A stretch of DNA of 64,000 bases from Gallionella sp. (GTDB lineage: Bacteria; Pseudomonadota; Gammaproteobacteria; Burkholderiales; Gallionellaceae): the NCBI GenBank assembly GCA_030682375.1, contig JAUXOL010000022.1, forward strand, positions 355,364-419,363. Reading direction: 5' to 3'. The notes under the pieces were generated by a model, which did no database searches, was not told where the DNA came from, and saw only the letters and a program-made list of their open reading frames with translations. Below are positions 44,222-54,148 of the stretch, piece after piece. The stretch's first letter is position 1; each line of letters starts with the position of its first letter. Position numbers and translations under genes: made by a program.

Positions 44222-44908
44222 CTAAGCGGGCGAAAGTATAGCATCGGTGAGCGTTCGGAACGGGGGTTCGCTCGTCAGGATCAGCGGTTGTCCGCTGAGG
44301 GGGTGGGCGAAGTTCAACAGGCAGGCATGCAGCATCAGCCGCGCAGAAACGCGGCCGCCGTATAGCGTGTCACCGACGATGGCGTGGCCGCTCGCCGCCA
44401 GGTGCACCCGCAGCTGGTGGGTGCGGCCGGTGACCGGCTCCAGTTCGACGCGACCGATATCGCTTGCGGCATCGTAGTCCAGCAGGCGGTAACGAGTCAG
44501 CGAAGGCTTGCCGGTGTCGTGATCCACCTTCTGGCGCGGGCGGTTCGGCCAGTCGGCGATCAGCGGCAGCGCGATCTCGCCGGTCTCGGGCTGAATTTTT
44601 CCGGCGATCAGCGCGACATAGCGTTTCTCGATCAGGCGTTCGCGGAACATCCGGGAAAGCCGGCTCTGCATCTCCGCGCCGCGCGCGAACAGCATCAGCC
44701 CCGAGGTCGCCATATCCAGTCGGTGCACTGTCAGCGCGTCGGGGAATTCGGCCTGCACCCGCGCAATCAGGCAATCCTGCTTGTCCTCGCCGCGACCCGG
44801 CACGGCCAGCAGTCCGGCGGGCTTGCCCGCCACCAGCAGGTACTCGTCCTCGTGGATCAGCTCGAACCTGCGCTCGGGCGCGGCGTGGGGGGGCTGCGGG
44901 AAATTCAA
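44222..44908 (-). CDS. RluA-family pseudouridine synthase
   Basis: Converts uridine to pseudouridine in rRNA or tRNA. The 228-residue protein holds only the catalytic domain, with the HRLDMATSGLML signature carrying the catalytic Asp, the later GRTHQLRVHLA motif, and no S4 domain. The length and motif set suggest the RluA/TruC type, but the target position cannot be read from sequence. It ends shortly before the Tim44-like gene and starts 7 bases after the cyclase stop. Confidence 0.92.
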   Translation of the reverse strand: MNFPQPPHAAPERRFELIHEDEYLLVAGKPAGLLAVPGRGEDKQDCLIARVQAEFPDALTVHRLDMATSGLMLFARGAEMQSRLSRMFRERLIEKRYVALIAGKIQPETGEIALPLIADWPNRPRQKVDHDTGKPSLTRYRLLDYDAASDIGRVELEPVTGRTHQLRVHLAASGHAIVGDTLYGGRVSARLMLHACLLNFAHPLSGQPLILTSEPPFRTLTDAILSPA

Positions 44909-44915
44909 GATGGGA

Positions 44916-45836
44916 TCAGGAGGCGGCCGGAACGCGATGGGCGGTAACCGAGAATTCGACCAGGTCGGCGGGATTGTCGGTGTAGCTCTGTCCCATGCTG
45001 ATGGAGCCGATCCCGTGCAGGATGATCTCCTCGCGGGCGATGCGGGCCACCTGGCCGTCGTCGAAGCGGAGGTAGGTGCCGTTGGTGCTCTGGTCGATCA
45101 CGACGAACTTGCCGAAGCGCAGTTCGATGCGCATATGCTGGCGCGACGCGAAGTTGTTCATCGCGACCAGGTCGCAGGTGTCGCCGCGGCCCAGCACCAC
45201 GCTGCGGCGCTCCTTGTTGACCTTGAGTATCTGGTCGCGATAGCGCAGCAACAGCTCGTCGAAGTTGTCGGGGGTCTTGCGGAATGCGGGGGTGCCGATG
45301 CGCGTGCTCATCATGTCGTCCAACTCCCAGACGACCAGCGAGATGTCGAATTGCTCCTGCTTGCCCTTGAACTCGGTGCGCATGATCTGGCGCGTCTTTT
45401 CGCGGGATTCCGGCGTCAGCGCATCGACCACCGCCTGGGTGGTCATGATCTGGCTGGCGCGGGTGATCGCGGCGACGCGCGCGGCGACGTTGACGGTGTC
45501 GCCGAACACGTCGCCCTCCTCGCGGATCACGTCGCCGTAATGGAAGCCGACGCGGATGTGCATCGGGCAGCCGCCCTCGAAGCGGCCCTTCTCCACCGCG
45601 TTCTGCATCGCGCAGGCGGCTAACAGTGCATCTTCGGCGCTGCCGAAGGTGCACATGATCTCGTCGCCTATGGTCTTGATCAGCTCGCCGCGATGGGCGT
45701 GCGCCTCGTGCAGCATCACCGCTATGCACTGGGCGATCAATCGGCGCGCGACCTCGTCGCCGCGGCTCTCGTAGAGCGCGGTGCTGCCGCTGATGTCGGC
45801 GAACAGGACGGCCAGTTTCTCTATGCTTTGCGACAT
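44916..45836 (-). CDS. Class III nucleotidyl cyclase with C-terminal FHA domain
   Basis: A 306-residue soluble protein. The N-terminal class III cyclase domain (to about residue 170) keeps the metal-binding aspartates in LFADISGSTALYE and KTIGDEIMCTFG, and the DVFGDTVNVAARV block with transition-state Asn and Arg. The substrate-selecting residues should be checked before calling it adenylate rather than guanylate cyclase. A C-terminal FHA phosphothreonine-binding domain follows (VVLGRGDTCDLVAMNNFASRQHMRIE, then DQSTNGTYLRFDDGQ). The start MSQSIEKLAVLFAD is preferred over one 15 codons upstream because it begins at the conserved domain. The combination suggests cyclic-nucleotide output gated by protein phosphorylation. 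Confidence 0.9.
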   Translation of the reverse strand: MSQSIEKLAVLFADISGSTALYESRGDEVARRLIAQCIAVMLHEAHAHRGELIKTIGDEIMCTFGSAEDALLAACAMQNAVEKGRFEGGCPMHIRVGFHYGDVIREEGDVFGDTVNVAARVAAITRASQIMTTQAVVDALTPESREKTRQIMRTEFKGKQEQFDISLVVWELDDMMSTRIGTPAFRKTPDNFDELLLRYRDQILKVNKERRSVVLGRGDTCDLVAMNNFASRQHMRIELRFGKFVVIDQSTNGTYLRFDDGQVARIAREEIILHGIGSISMGQSYTDNPADLVEFSVTAHRVPAAS

Positions 45837-45986
45837 ACCGGGATTCGGGCTAATGGGCGATCGGGTTAACGGATTGGCCATATATGTTTGTGCATGCTGC
45901 GTGCAAGTCTTTGCGCCGAATTGTACGCGAAGTTGCTTGCGCCATAGCTCAAAAAATACACAGGGAGGGGTGAGGTACTCCGCGGG

Positions 45987-46190
45987 TCAAATCGCTTCCG
46001 GGTCGTCGGGGGAGGGAAGCCGGTCGCCGGCCGTGGCATCGGTCACGACCTTCTTCGGCCGGTTCTTGCTGTCATCCGCGAAACGGAATCGCCCGGCCAG
46101 CACGCAGCCCTTCATGCCGATGTCGCAGGTCTTGTTCAGCACCTTCTGGCACTTGCCGTCGACCTCATGCGGGCAACCCCAGCCGCTCAT
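45987..46190 (-). CDS. Small cysteine-rich conserved protein
   Basis: A 67-residue protein beginning MSGWGCPHEVDGKCQKVLN and containing four cysteines within the first 30 residues (C-x7-C-x7-C-x6-C), then a charged tail. The cysteine spacing suggests metal binding or an iron-sulfur site. I recognise it as the type of small conserved hypothetical found in iron- and ammonia-oxidising betaproteobacteria but cannot assign a function. It stands between the cyclase gene and the toxin-antitoxin pair on the same strand. Confidence 0.65.
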   Translation of the reverse strand: MSGWGCPHEVDGKCQKVLNKTCDIGMKGCVLAGRFRFADDSKNRPKKVVTDATAGDRLPSPDDPEAI

Positions 46191-46214
46191 GTTTCCCCCG
46201 ATAGTTTTATGTCG

Positions 46215-46514
46215 TTAAAGGTAATCGTCTTCGCGCTGATGGCGCACGGCGAGGACGGTCACGGTCTTGTCGTCTTCGATCTCAAACAGCGCGACATAGC
46301 CCCTGGTCCCGAACGAGATCACCATCTCCCGCAGAAAAGTGTTGTCCGGGAGCGCCTTGCGGCAGGTAAACGGAAACTGCTGCAACAGCTTGAGACTCTC
46401 GGCGATGGCCTTGCGGGCGTTCTGTGCAGCCCGCAGATCCCGCTCGGCCAGAAAGGCGAAGAGCCGTTTCAGGTCTTCTCTTGCCGCTTCGGTGTAGCGA
46501 ACCTTGTAGGTCAC
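46215..46514 (-). CDS. ParE/RelE-family toxin
   Basis: A 99-residue toxin-like protein of the RelE/ParE fold: start MTYKVRYTEAAREDLKRLF, conserved helix and strand pattern, and the C-terminal VTVLAVRHQREDDYL. The family either inhibits gyrase (ParE) or cleaves mRNA (RelE). The ending with RHQRED resembles the ParE group. It overlaps the antitoxin gene by 4 bases, the antitoxin coming first, as is typical for such modules. Confidence 0.9.
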   Translation of the reverse strand: MTYKVRYTEAAREDLKRLFAFLAERDLRAAQNARKAIAESLKLLQQFPFTCRKALPDNTFLREMVISFGTRGYVALFEIEDDKTVTVLAVRHQREDDYL

Positions 46515-46783
46515 TTACCCGCTTTCTTTTTGGCACTGGCGAGCATGTCGTCCAGTTCCTGCATCACTTCTTCCGACGAAAAATAGACGCCAGATTTTTT
46601 TGCCTCATCGCGTGAAGCCAACCCGCGCGCGATGAACTCCTGCTGTGCCCGACGCAACTCCACGTTGCGCCGCAACGAATCCTCCACGAACGCGGAAAGC
46701 GTCTCGCCCGGACGCAATATCTCCTCGGCGGCTTGCCTCAACTCGGGCCGTACGCGTAGCGCAGGCATGGTGGCAGTTTTCAT
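46511..46783 (-). CDS. YlcI/YnfO-type antitoxin
   Basis: A 90-residue antitoxin from MKTATMPALRVRPELRQAA (a start 7 codons upstream is possible). The N-terminus resembles the ribbon-helix-helix DNA-binding part (ALRVRPELRQAAEEIL, then SAFVEDSLRRNVELR), and the C-terminal charged helix should wrap the toxin. GLASRDEAKKSG is typical of the YlcI/YnfO group. It probably autorepresses the operon. Confidence 0.85.
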   Translation of the reverse strand: MKTATMPALRVRPELRQAAEEILRPGETLSAFVEDSLRRNVELRRAQQEFIARGLASRDEAKKSGVYFSSEEVMQELDDMLASAKKKAGK

Positions 46784-46879
46784 GGAATCCCTCTTGCATC
46801 GCAAATGCGATGCATATCATCGTCGAAGTCGGAGGGCGATGCAAGTGCGGTGTTGTCGGGCGAAATAGGGGGGTAGAAG

Positions 46880-46994
46880 GTAGGTCGGGTTAGCGCAGCG
46901 TAACCCGACGTTTGCAAATACCGGGATGTCGGGTTACGGCCTGCGACCTAACCCGACCTACGAGACTACGCGAGCTAACCCGACCTACGAGGCT
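46880..46994. repeat. Cluster of AACCCGACCTAC-type repeats
   Basis: Three related palindromic units: GTAGGTCGGGTTAGCGCAGC with TAACCCGAC at 46880-46909, an inverted unit with TGTCGGGTTACGGCC at 46927-46963, and a partial unit GCTAACCCGACCTACGAGGC ending at 46994. This is the kind of dispersed repeat associated with REP/RAYT families. It lies in a roughly 220-base gap between the antitoxin gene and a low-GC membrane protein gene and contains no gene of its own. Confidence 0.75.
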
Positions 46995-47004
46995 AAGTTG
47001 GCTG

Positions 47005-47454
47005 TCAGGCACCCCGTAAGTACATTTCGAGGACGTGCCAGCCAATATAGAAAACCGCCCCAATAATGAGGAAATGGAATTGGAGATGTCCAAATTGATT
47101 TCCACGATTTGCATTCTCTTCGGCGGCAGTCTTAAACATCGCACTTGCAATTGCGATCCGCTGTGGATCGGATCCAACTTGCGGGTGTTGCCCACGTTCG
47201 GTACGGAAATGTTGGGCATTAGAGTACAAGGTGGAACTCACGTATGCCAAGTGACGACAACCAAAGAAGAAACTGAGGCCCCACGACAAGACTCCGGCTG
47301 CGAGTGGTATTTGCGACCAACATAGCTTGGCACCTTGCGTTTGGTTCAGCGCAAAGGCAATGGCTGCGCCAGCAGCCGCAAGTAAGAAGTACGCGTACTT
47401 GTTCTGTGATTCACGGAGTGCGCGATAGATTTCGAGCTCAAATTCCTTAGTCAT
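47005..47454 (-). CDS. Unknown small membrane protein
   Basis: A 149-residue protein from MTKEFELEIYRALRESQNKY with a charged N-terminal helix and three hydrophobic segments: YFLLAAAGAAIAFAL, LAAGVLSWGLSFFFG and FHFLIIGAVFYIGWHVLEM. I do not recognise the family; the arrangement (short N-terminal helix, paired membrane helices, soluble loop) is reminiscent of small effector-type membrane proteins but no assignment is made. The gene starts 7 bases after the ubiE stop and is less GC-rich than its neighbours. Together with the flanking repeats this suggests insertion. Confidence 0.65.
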   Translation of the reverse strand: MTKEFELEIYRALRESQNKYAYFLLAAAGAAIAFALNQTQGAKLCWSQIPLAAGVLSWGLSFFFGCRHLAYVSSTLYSNAQHFRTERGQHPQVGSDPQRIAIASAMFKTAAEENANRGNQFGHLQFHFLIIGAVFYIGWHVLEMYLRGA

Positions 47455-47461
47455 CGCGGCG

Positions 47462-48193
47462 CTACAGCTTGTAACCCCGATGCACCGCCACCACACCGCC
47501 GGTCATGTTGAAGTACTCGACGCGCTCCAGTCCGGCATCTATCATCATCTGCTTCAGCTCTTCCTGTCCCGGGTGCATGCGGATGGATTCGGCGAGGTAG
47601 CGGTAGCTGTCGGCATCCCCGGCGATCAACTCGCCCATCTTCGGCAGCAGCTTGAAGGAGTACAGGTCGTAGGCTTTCTCCAGCGGTTTCGCGACTTTGG
47701 AGAATTCCAGCACGATCACGCGGCCGCCGGGTTTCAGCACGCGCTTCATCTCGCGCAGCGCGGCGTCCTTGTGGGTGACGTTGCGCAGGCCGAAGGCGAT
47801 GCTGACGCAGTCGAAGTAGTTGTCGGGGAAGGGCAGGTGCTCGGCGTCGCACTGGGTCGTCGGCGTGGCGATGCCTTCGTCCAGCAGGCGGTCGCGGCCT
47901 ACGCGCAGCATGGCGTTGTTGATGTCGGTCAGCACGACCTGACCGCTGGGGCCGACCGCCTTCAGGAACAGCCTCGACAGGTCGGCGGAGCCGCCGGCGA
48001 CATCCAGCACGCGCTGGCCGGTGCGCACGTTCGCCAGGCCGACCGCGAAGCGCTTCCACACGCGATGCAGGCCGACGGACATCAGGTCGTTCATGATGTC
48101 GTACTTGCTGGCGACCGAGGTGAACACGCCCGCGACCTTTTTGGCTTTTTCTTTTTCGTCTACGGTTTCAAAGCCGAAGTGGGTTTCTGCCAT
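47462..48193 (-). CDS. ubiE: Ubiquinone/menaquinone methyltransferase UbiE
   Basis: C-methyltransferase of ubiquinone (and menaquinone) synthesis. The 243 residues contain the SAM-binding motif [14 protein letters not shown], the [20 protein letters not shown] block and the C-terminal [14 protein letters not shown]. The N-terminus [21 protein letters not shown] matches the family. It works in the same pathway as UbiB and UbiJ, encoded further along the same strand. It is 11 bases after the DUF971 gene. Confidence 0.97.
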   Translation of the reverse strand: MAETHFGFETVDEKEKAKKVAGVFTSVASKYDIMNDLMSVGLHRVWKRFAVGLANVRTGQRVLDVAGGSADLSRLFLKAVGPSGQVVLTDINNAMLRVGRDRLLDEGIATPTTQCDAEHLPFPDNYFDCVSIAFGLRNVTHKDAALREMKRVLKPGGRVIVLEFSKVAKPLEKAYDLYSFKLLPKMGELIAGDADSYRYLAESIRMHPGQEELKQMMIDAGLERVEYFNMTGGVVAVHRGYKL

Positions 48194-48204
48194 GGTGATG
48201 TCTC

Positions 48205-48558
48205 CTATTTCGGGTCGCGCGATGCGCCGGTCGTTTCCAGCCTGCTCAGGTAGTTGTGCCAGAGGATCTCCTGGTCGCGCCCCAGCCCGTAGAGGTAGTC
48301 CCAGGTATACAGGCCGCTGTCGTGGCCGTCGTCGAACCCGATCTTGATCGCATAGCTGCCCGTCGGTTCGATCTCGGCGATGCCGACGTCGCGCTTGCCG
48401 ACCTGCAGTGTCTCCTGTCCTTCGCCGTGACCGCGCACTTCGGCGGAGGGCGAATACACGCGCAGGAATTCGGCGGGCAGGGTATGGCGTGCGCCGTCGT
48501 CGTAAGCGATCTCCAGCGACTTCGATTTCTGGTGCAGGATGATTTCGGTGGGTGTCAT
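48205..48558 (-). CDS. DUF971 (GBBH-like N-terminal) protein
   Basis: A 117-residue protein of the DUF971 family: [26 protein letters not shown] and the [22 protein letters not shown] signature. The fold occurs at the N-terminus of gamma-butyrobetaine hydroxylases and in some iron-sulfur assembly factors. It is regularly encoded beside ubiE in betaproteobacteria, so a link to quinone or Fe-S metabolism is possible but unproven. It overlaps the hldE-like gene by 4 bases. Confidence 0.9.
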   Translation of the reverse strand: MTPTEIILHQKSKSLEIAYDDGARHTLPAEFLRVYSPSAEVRGHGEGQETLQVGKRDVGIAEIEPTGSYAIKIGFDDGHDSGLYTWDYLYGLGRDQEILWHNYLSRLETTGASRDPK

Positions 48559-49040
48559 AGCGAGCGTATCTTTTTCAGTAATGCGGTGGTGGAGCGTTCA
48601 TGCAGGAATGGGATGCTGTGCACCGATCCGCCCCTGCCCGTTACTTCGGTGCTGCCCACGATGTTCTCCGGCTTCCAGTCGCCGCCTTTCACCAGTATGT
48701 CGGGCTGGCAGGCGAGGATCAGGTTCAACGGCGTGTCTTCGTCGAATATCACCGCCAGGCTGACCGATTCCAGCGCGGCGAGCACGGCCATGCGGTCGTC
48801 CTGCGCGTTGATCGGGCGGTCGTCGCCCTTGCCCTGGCGTTTCACCGAGGCGTCGCTGTTGACGCCGACGATCAGCGATGCGCCCAGCGCGCGCGCCTGC
48901 GCCAGATAGGTCACATGCCCGCGGTGCAGCACGTCGAAGCAGCCGTTGGTGAACACCAGCGGGCGCGGCAGTTGCGCTACCCGCTCCGCGAACTGTTCGG
49001 GCGGGCAGAGCTTGCGTTCGAAAGCGGGCGTCGGGTACAT
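48555..49040 (-). CDS. rfaE2: D-glycero-beta-D-manno-heptose 1-phosphate adenylyltransferase
   Basis: Adds AMP to heptose-1-phosphate in ADP-heptose synthesis for LPS core. The 161 residues correspond to the C-terminal domain of E. coli HldE as a separate protein: nucleotidyltransferase motifs [17 protein letters not shown] and [13 protein letters not shown], and the end [20 protein letters not shown]. It directly abuts dolP without an intergenic base, and the SIS-domain protein encoded beyond dolP could in principle act in the same pathway. Confidence 0.94.
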   Translation of the reverse strand: MYPTPAFERKLCPPEQFAERVAQLPRPLVFTNGCFDVLHRGHVTYLAQARALGASLIVGVNSDASVKRQGKGDDRPINAQDDRMAVLAALESVSLAVIFDEDTPLNLILACQPDILVKGGDWKPENIVGSTEVTGRGGSVHSIPFLHERSTTALLKKIRSL

Positions 49041-50578
<1,538 letters not shown>

Positions 50579-50582
<4 letters not shown>

Positions 50583-51712
50583 TGCGGCGGGCCCGCTTCC
50601 GGGACGGACGAGGCCGACATCAGGCCGGGGAACATCGGCACGACGGTCGCGGGCATATTCGGCAGTTGGGCATGGCCCTGCACGAATGTCGCCGGGATCG
50701 CGCTGCGCAAAAAGGTGTGATGGTCGAGGTCGATATGTCCGCTCACCCCGTCCAGCGGCAAGGCATCCAGCGTCTGTTTTTCCAGCAGGATGTGGATCAG
50801 GCGGAACGCATCGATGCCCAGCGCGTAAAAACGTTCGTTGTCAGCCGCCAGCGGCGGCGTGGCGCGCGGGTAGACCATCACTGCGGGGTGGTCCGGCTGC
50901 AGCAGCCAGGGCATGTCGACGAAGCGGATGCGTTCCAGGTCGTTGTTGACCAGCGTATTGGCGTTGCCGATGAAGATCTGCGAGGTCGCATGGATAGGCA
51001 TGCGGTTCGGCAGGTAAGGGCGGACCAGGCGTGCCGTTGCCGCATCGGCGGCGAGGAACACCACCGTGTCGGCCTGGTCGGCGATATCGGCGAACACCGC
51101 CGGGTCGCCGCTGAATTCGATCTCGCTCAGCACGGTGCCGCCGAGGGCCGTCAATTCTTCGGCGAACGCGGTTTGCAGCCGTCTGGACAGTTGCGTGTTG
51201 ACGGTGACGACGATGGCCTGATGGGCTCCCTGCCGCCGGGCGATCTTTGCGGTCTGCCGCGCTTCCGCCTCCAGCGCCATGCCGAAGAAATACAGTTGCG
51301 GCGATGCGGGCTGATCCGCGACGTTCAGCGCCAATGTCGGCACCGGCAGGATTTTCTCCGCCGCCAGCGTGGCGACGCCGTTGCGGGTCAGCGGTCCGAC
51401 CACCGCGCGCGCACCGCTGGCGACAGCCTGGCGATACAGCGCGACGATGTCCTTGCCCTCGTCGAAACTGGCGTACACGCGCACCGGCAGGCTGCGCGGA
51501 TCGGCGACCTCGACGCCCGCGGCGGCGAGGAATCCCTGCCGCACCGCATCGGCGGCGGGCGCGAAGGCGGCCGACTTCAGCGGCAGCAGCAGCGCGATAT
51601 GCGGCGCGGGCTTCTCGTCCGGCGGCAGCGGCGGCTCTTCTGTGGCGCAAGCAAAACCGCTCACGTATAGTGCGAGCAAGGAAAAGAACCAGAGGAAAAC
51701 CCGTTGCATCAT
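50579..51712 (-). CDS. lpoA: LpoA-like penicillin-binding protein activator, short form
   Basis: Related to E. coli YraM/LpoA, the outer-membrane activator of PBP1a, but only about 377 residues against about 680. The N-terminal TPR-like domain is missing and only the periplasmic-binding-protein-like domain remains (IALLLPLKSAAFAPAADAVRQGF, then GARAVVGPLTRNGVATLA). The signal sequence (FLWFFSLLALYVSGFAC) ends in a cysteine, but the lipobox GFAC is not canonical. Several starts (ATG at 51718, 51712 and 51709, and an earlier TTG) are possible. Gene order with yraN, diaA, dolP and rsmI supports the name. Confidence 0.85.
51666..51671 (+). promoter_or_regulatory. Possible -10 element of rsmI inside lpoA
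   Basis: TATAGT 38 bases before the rsmI start would place a promoter inside the 5' part of the divergent lpoA gene. No convincing -35 is seen 17 bases upstream, so support is weak. Confidence 0.3.
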
Positions 51713-52570
51713 ACCCATCCGCAAAAACTCGAAGCCGCATTATATGTAGTCGCCACGCCGATTGGTAATCTGCGTGACATCACGTTGCGCGCGCTCGACG
51801 TGCTGGCGTCGGCGGACGCCGTTGCAGCCGAGGACACGCGCAACACCTCGCACCTGCTGTCGCACCACGGCATCTCGGCGAACAAGCTGATGGCGGTGCA
51901 CCAGCACAACGAGCGGGGTGCGGCGGAGAAGATCGTCGCGATGCTGCAATCGGGCCAGAGTGTCGCCTTCGTCAGCGATGCCGGTACGCCCGCGGTCAGC
52001 GACCCCGGCGCGCTGCTGGTGCAGGCGGTGCTGGCCGCGGGCCTGCGCGTGGTCCCGGTTCCCGGCGCGAGTGCGGCGGTCGCGGCGCTGTCGGCCTCCG
52101 GCCTGGCCGCGCCGCATTTCCTGTTCTACGGCTTCCTGCCGAACAAGTCTGCCGCGCGCTGCACCGTGCTGCAAGGCTTGCAGGGCCATCTCTGCACGCT
52201 GGTGTTCTACGAGGCCCCGCATCGCATCGTCGAATGCGTCGCCGACCTGCATGCGGTGTTCGGCGGCGCGCGTCAGATCGTGCTGGCGCGCGAAGTCACC
52301 AAGCTGTTCGAGACCATCCATTCCTGCCGTCTGGACGAGGCCGAGGCCTGGTTGCAATCGGACAGCAACCAGCAGCGCGGCGAATTCGTCGTGCTGGTCT
52401 CGGGCGCGGAACCGCAGCAGGGCTTGCCCGCTGAGGCGCTGTCCACGCTGGGCCTGCTGCTCGAAGAGCTGCCGCTGAAACAGGCGGTGCAACTGGCCGC
52501 GAAGATCAGCGGCGCGAACCGCAGCGAGCTGTATCAGGAGGCGCTGCGAATGAAGGAAGCGGCCGAATGA
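51704..52570 (+). CDS. rsmI: 16S rRNA (cytidine-1402-2'-O)-methyltransferase
   Basis: Methylates the ribose of C1402 in the decoding centre. The 288 residues belong to the tetrapyrrole-methylase fold: LYVVATPIGNLRDITLRALDVL, VAAEDTRNTSHLLSHHGI and the SAM-binding FVSDAGTPAVSDPG. The start is a TTG with a good ribosome-binding site, AGAGGA, at 51691-51696 and 7 bases spacing; no in-frame ATG precedes the conserved region. This start lies within the 5' end of the oppositely oriented lpoA gene, so the two coding regions overlap head to head. It overlaps the downstream gene by 4 bases. Confidence 0.95.
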   Translation: MHHTHPQKLEAALYVVATPIGNLRDITLRALDVLASADAVAAEDTRNTSHLLSHHGISANKLMAVHQHNERGAAEKIVAMLQSGQSVAFVSDAGTPAVSDPGALLVQAVLAAGLRVVPVPGASAAVAALSASGLAAPHFLFYGFLPNKSAARCTVLQGLQGHLCTLVFYEAPHRIVECVADLHAVFGGARQIVLAREVTKLFETIHSCRLDEAEAWLQSDSNQQRGEFVVLVSGAEPQQGLPAEALSTLGLLLEELPLKQAVQLAAKISGANRSELYQEALRMKEAAE

Positions 52571-54120
52571 ATACCGCGTCAAACGCGCCGCTGATCCGGG
52601 CGCTGCTGACGCAGACTGAATGCTACGGCCATCCTGTCGGCGAGGTGCGGCTGATCGAGACGCATATTTCCTGGGTGTTGCTCGCCGGCGACTATGCCTA
52701 CAAGATCAAGAAACCCGTCGATCTCGGCTTCCTCGATTTCAGTACGCTGGCGTTGCGCCGTCAGGCCTGCAACGAGGAAGTGAGACTGAACCGGCGGCTC
52801 GCGCCGGACTATTACCTCGGCGTCGTGCCTATCGCTGGCAGCCCGGATGCACCCCGCCTGAAAGGAACGGGTGTTCCTTTCGAATACGCGGTCCAGATGC
52901 GCCGTTTCCCGCCGGAAGACACGCTCGACCATCTGGCTCAGCGCGGCGAACTGGGCGTCGAACAGATCGACCGGCTCGCCGTGCGAATCGCTCGCTTCCA
53001 TCGGGATGAGTGCGCCGTCGCCTCCGCCGATATGCCTTGGGGCGAACCGGAAACCATCGCCCGTGCGGTTGAGGAGAACTTCGAATTGCTGGCCGAACGG
53101 CTGCCCGATTCGGTATCGCTGAAGAAACTGCGGGACTGGAGCGAGGCCGAACACCGCCGCCTGACGCCGCTGATGCTGGAGCGCAAGCGCGCCGGTTTCG
53201 TCCGCGAATGTCACGGCGACCTGCATCTGGGCAACCTGGCTTGGGTGGACGGCGAACTGTTGATTTTCGACTGCATCGAGTTCAGCGCTGCATTGCGCTG
53301 GGTAGACGCGATCTCCGAAGTCGCATTCTGTTACATGGACCTGTTGCACCGCGGACAGGACAAACTGGCGATGCGTTTTCTGAATGCCTGGCTGGAGGCG
53401 ACCGGCGATTACGAGGGCATTGCGCTGCTGCGCTATTACGCGGTGTACCGCGCGATGGTGCGCGCCAAGGTCGCGGCGTTGCGAGCCGGTCAGGCGGGCG
53501 GCGAGGCGGAGCGTGCCGAGGTCGATGTCTGCCTGCAACTGGCCGAACGGCTGATGCAGGGCGGGCCGCTGCGACTGTGGATCACTCACGGCCTGTCCGG
53601 TTCCGGCAAGTCCACGCAGACGCAGTCGTTGTTGCAGCAACAGGGCATGATACGGCTGCGTTCCGATGTCGAGCGCAAGCGTCTGGGCGGGCTGGAGGCG
53701 CTGGCGCGGAGCGGCGGCGGGGTGGGCGAGGGGCTGTACTCGGCGCAGGCCGGCGAACGCACCTACCGGCATCTGGCGCATCTCGCCGAAAAACTGCTGG
53801 AAGCGGGGTGGCCGGTGATCGTCGATGCCGCCGCTCTCCAGCGTTGGCAGCGCGACCTGTTCCTCGACCTTGCGCGGCGGCAGGGTGCGGAATTCCGTAT
53901 CCTCGATGTGCAGGCCGATCCTGCCGTGTTGCGCGAGCGTATCGCCCGGCGTACGGCGCAGGGCAGGGATGCCTCGGATGCTGATCTGGGCATCCTGCAG
54001 CACCAGATGGAAACCGCCCAGCCGCTGGCGGCAGACGAAATGGCGTATGTCGTCGCGCTTCGAGGCGGAAACGAGGTTGCCGATGTGGTCATTTCTCCAC
54101 CGACCTGCTATGGTGCGTAA
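52567..54120 (+). CDS. APH-like/P-loop kinase fusion protein
   Basis: A 517-residue two-domain protein. The N-terminal half is an aminoglycoside-phosphotransferase-like kinase with the catalytic-loop CHGDLHLGNLAW (about residue 214) and metal site IFDCIEF. The C-terminal part (from about residue 338) is a P-loop kinase with THGLSGSGKSTQTQSLL and a downstream RSDVERKRLGGL motif. The family is widespread in environmental proteobacteria as a bifunctional APH family/P-loop ATPase, with substrate unknown; drug resistance should not be assumed. It overlaps rsmI by 4 bases, so it is probably cotranscribed with it. Confidence 0.88.
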   Translation: MNTASNAPLIRALLTQTECYGHPVGEVRLIETHISWVLLAGDYAYKIKKPVDLGFLDFSTLALRRQACNEEVRLNRRLAPDYYLGVVPIAGSPDAPRLKGTGVPFEYAVQMRRFPPEDTLDHLAQRGELGVEQIDRLAVRIARFHRDECAVASADMPWGEPETIARAVEENFELLAERLPDSVSLKKLRDWSEAEHRRLTPLMLERKRAGFVRECHGDLHLGNLAWVDGELLIFDCIEFSAALRWVDAISEVAFCYMDLLHRGQDKLAMRFLNAWLEATGDYEGIALLRYYAVYRAMVRAKVAALRAGQAGGEAERAEVDVCLQLAERLMQGGPLRLWITHGLSGSGKSTQTQSLLQQQGMIRLRSDVERKRLGGLEALARSGGGVGEGLYSAQAGERTYRHLAHLAEKLLEAGWPVIVDAAALQRWQRDLFLDLARRQGAEFRILDVQADPAVLRERIARRTAQGRDASDADLGILQHQMETAQPLAADEMAYVVALRGGNEVADVVISPPTCYGA

Positions 54121-54148
54121 AAAATAAATTCGATTTCAGGGAGGGGCG

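Noticed and set aside
52567..54120. Calling the APH-like/P-loop protein an antibiotic resistance gene
   Set aside because: The fold resembles aminoglycoside phosphotransferases, but the fused family is broadly chromosomal with unknown substrate.
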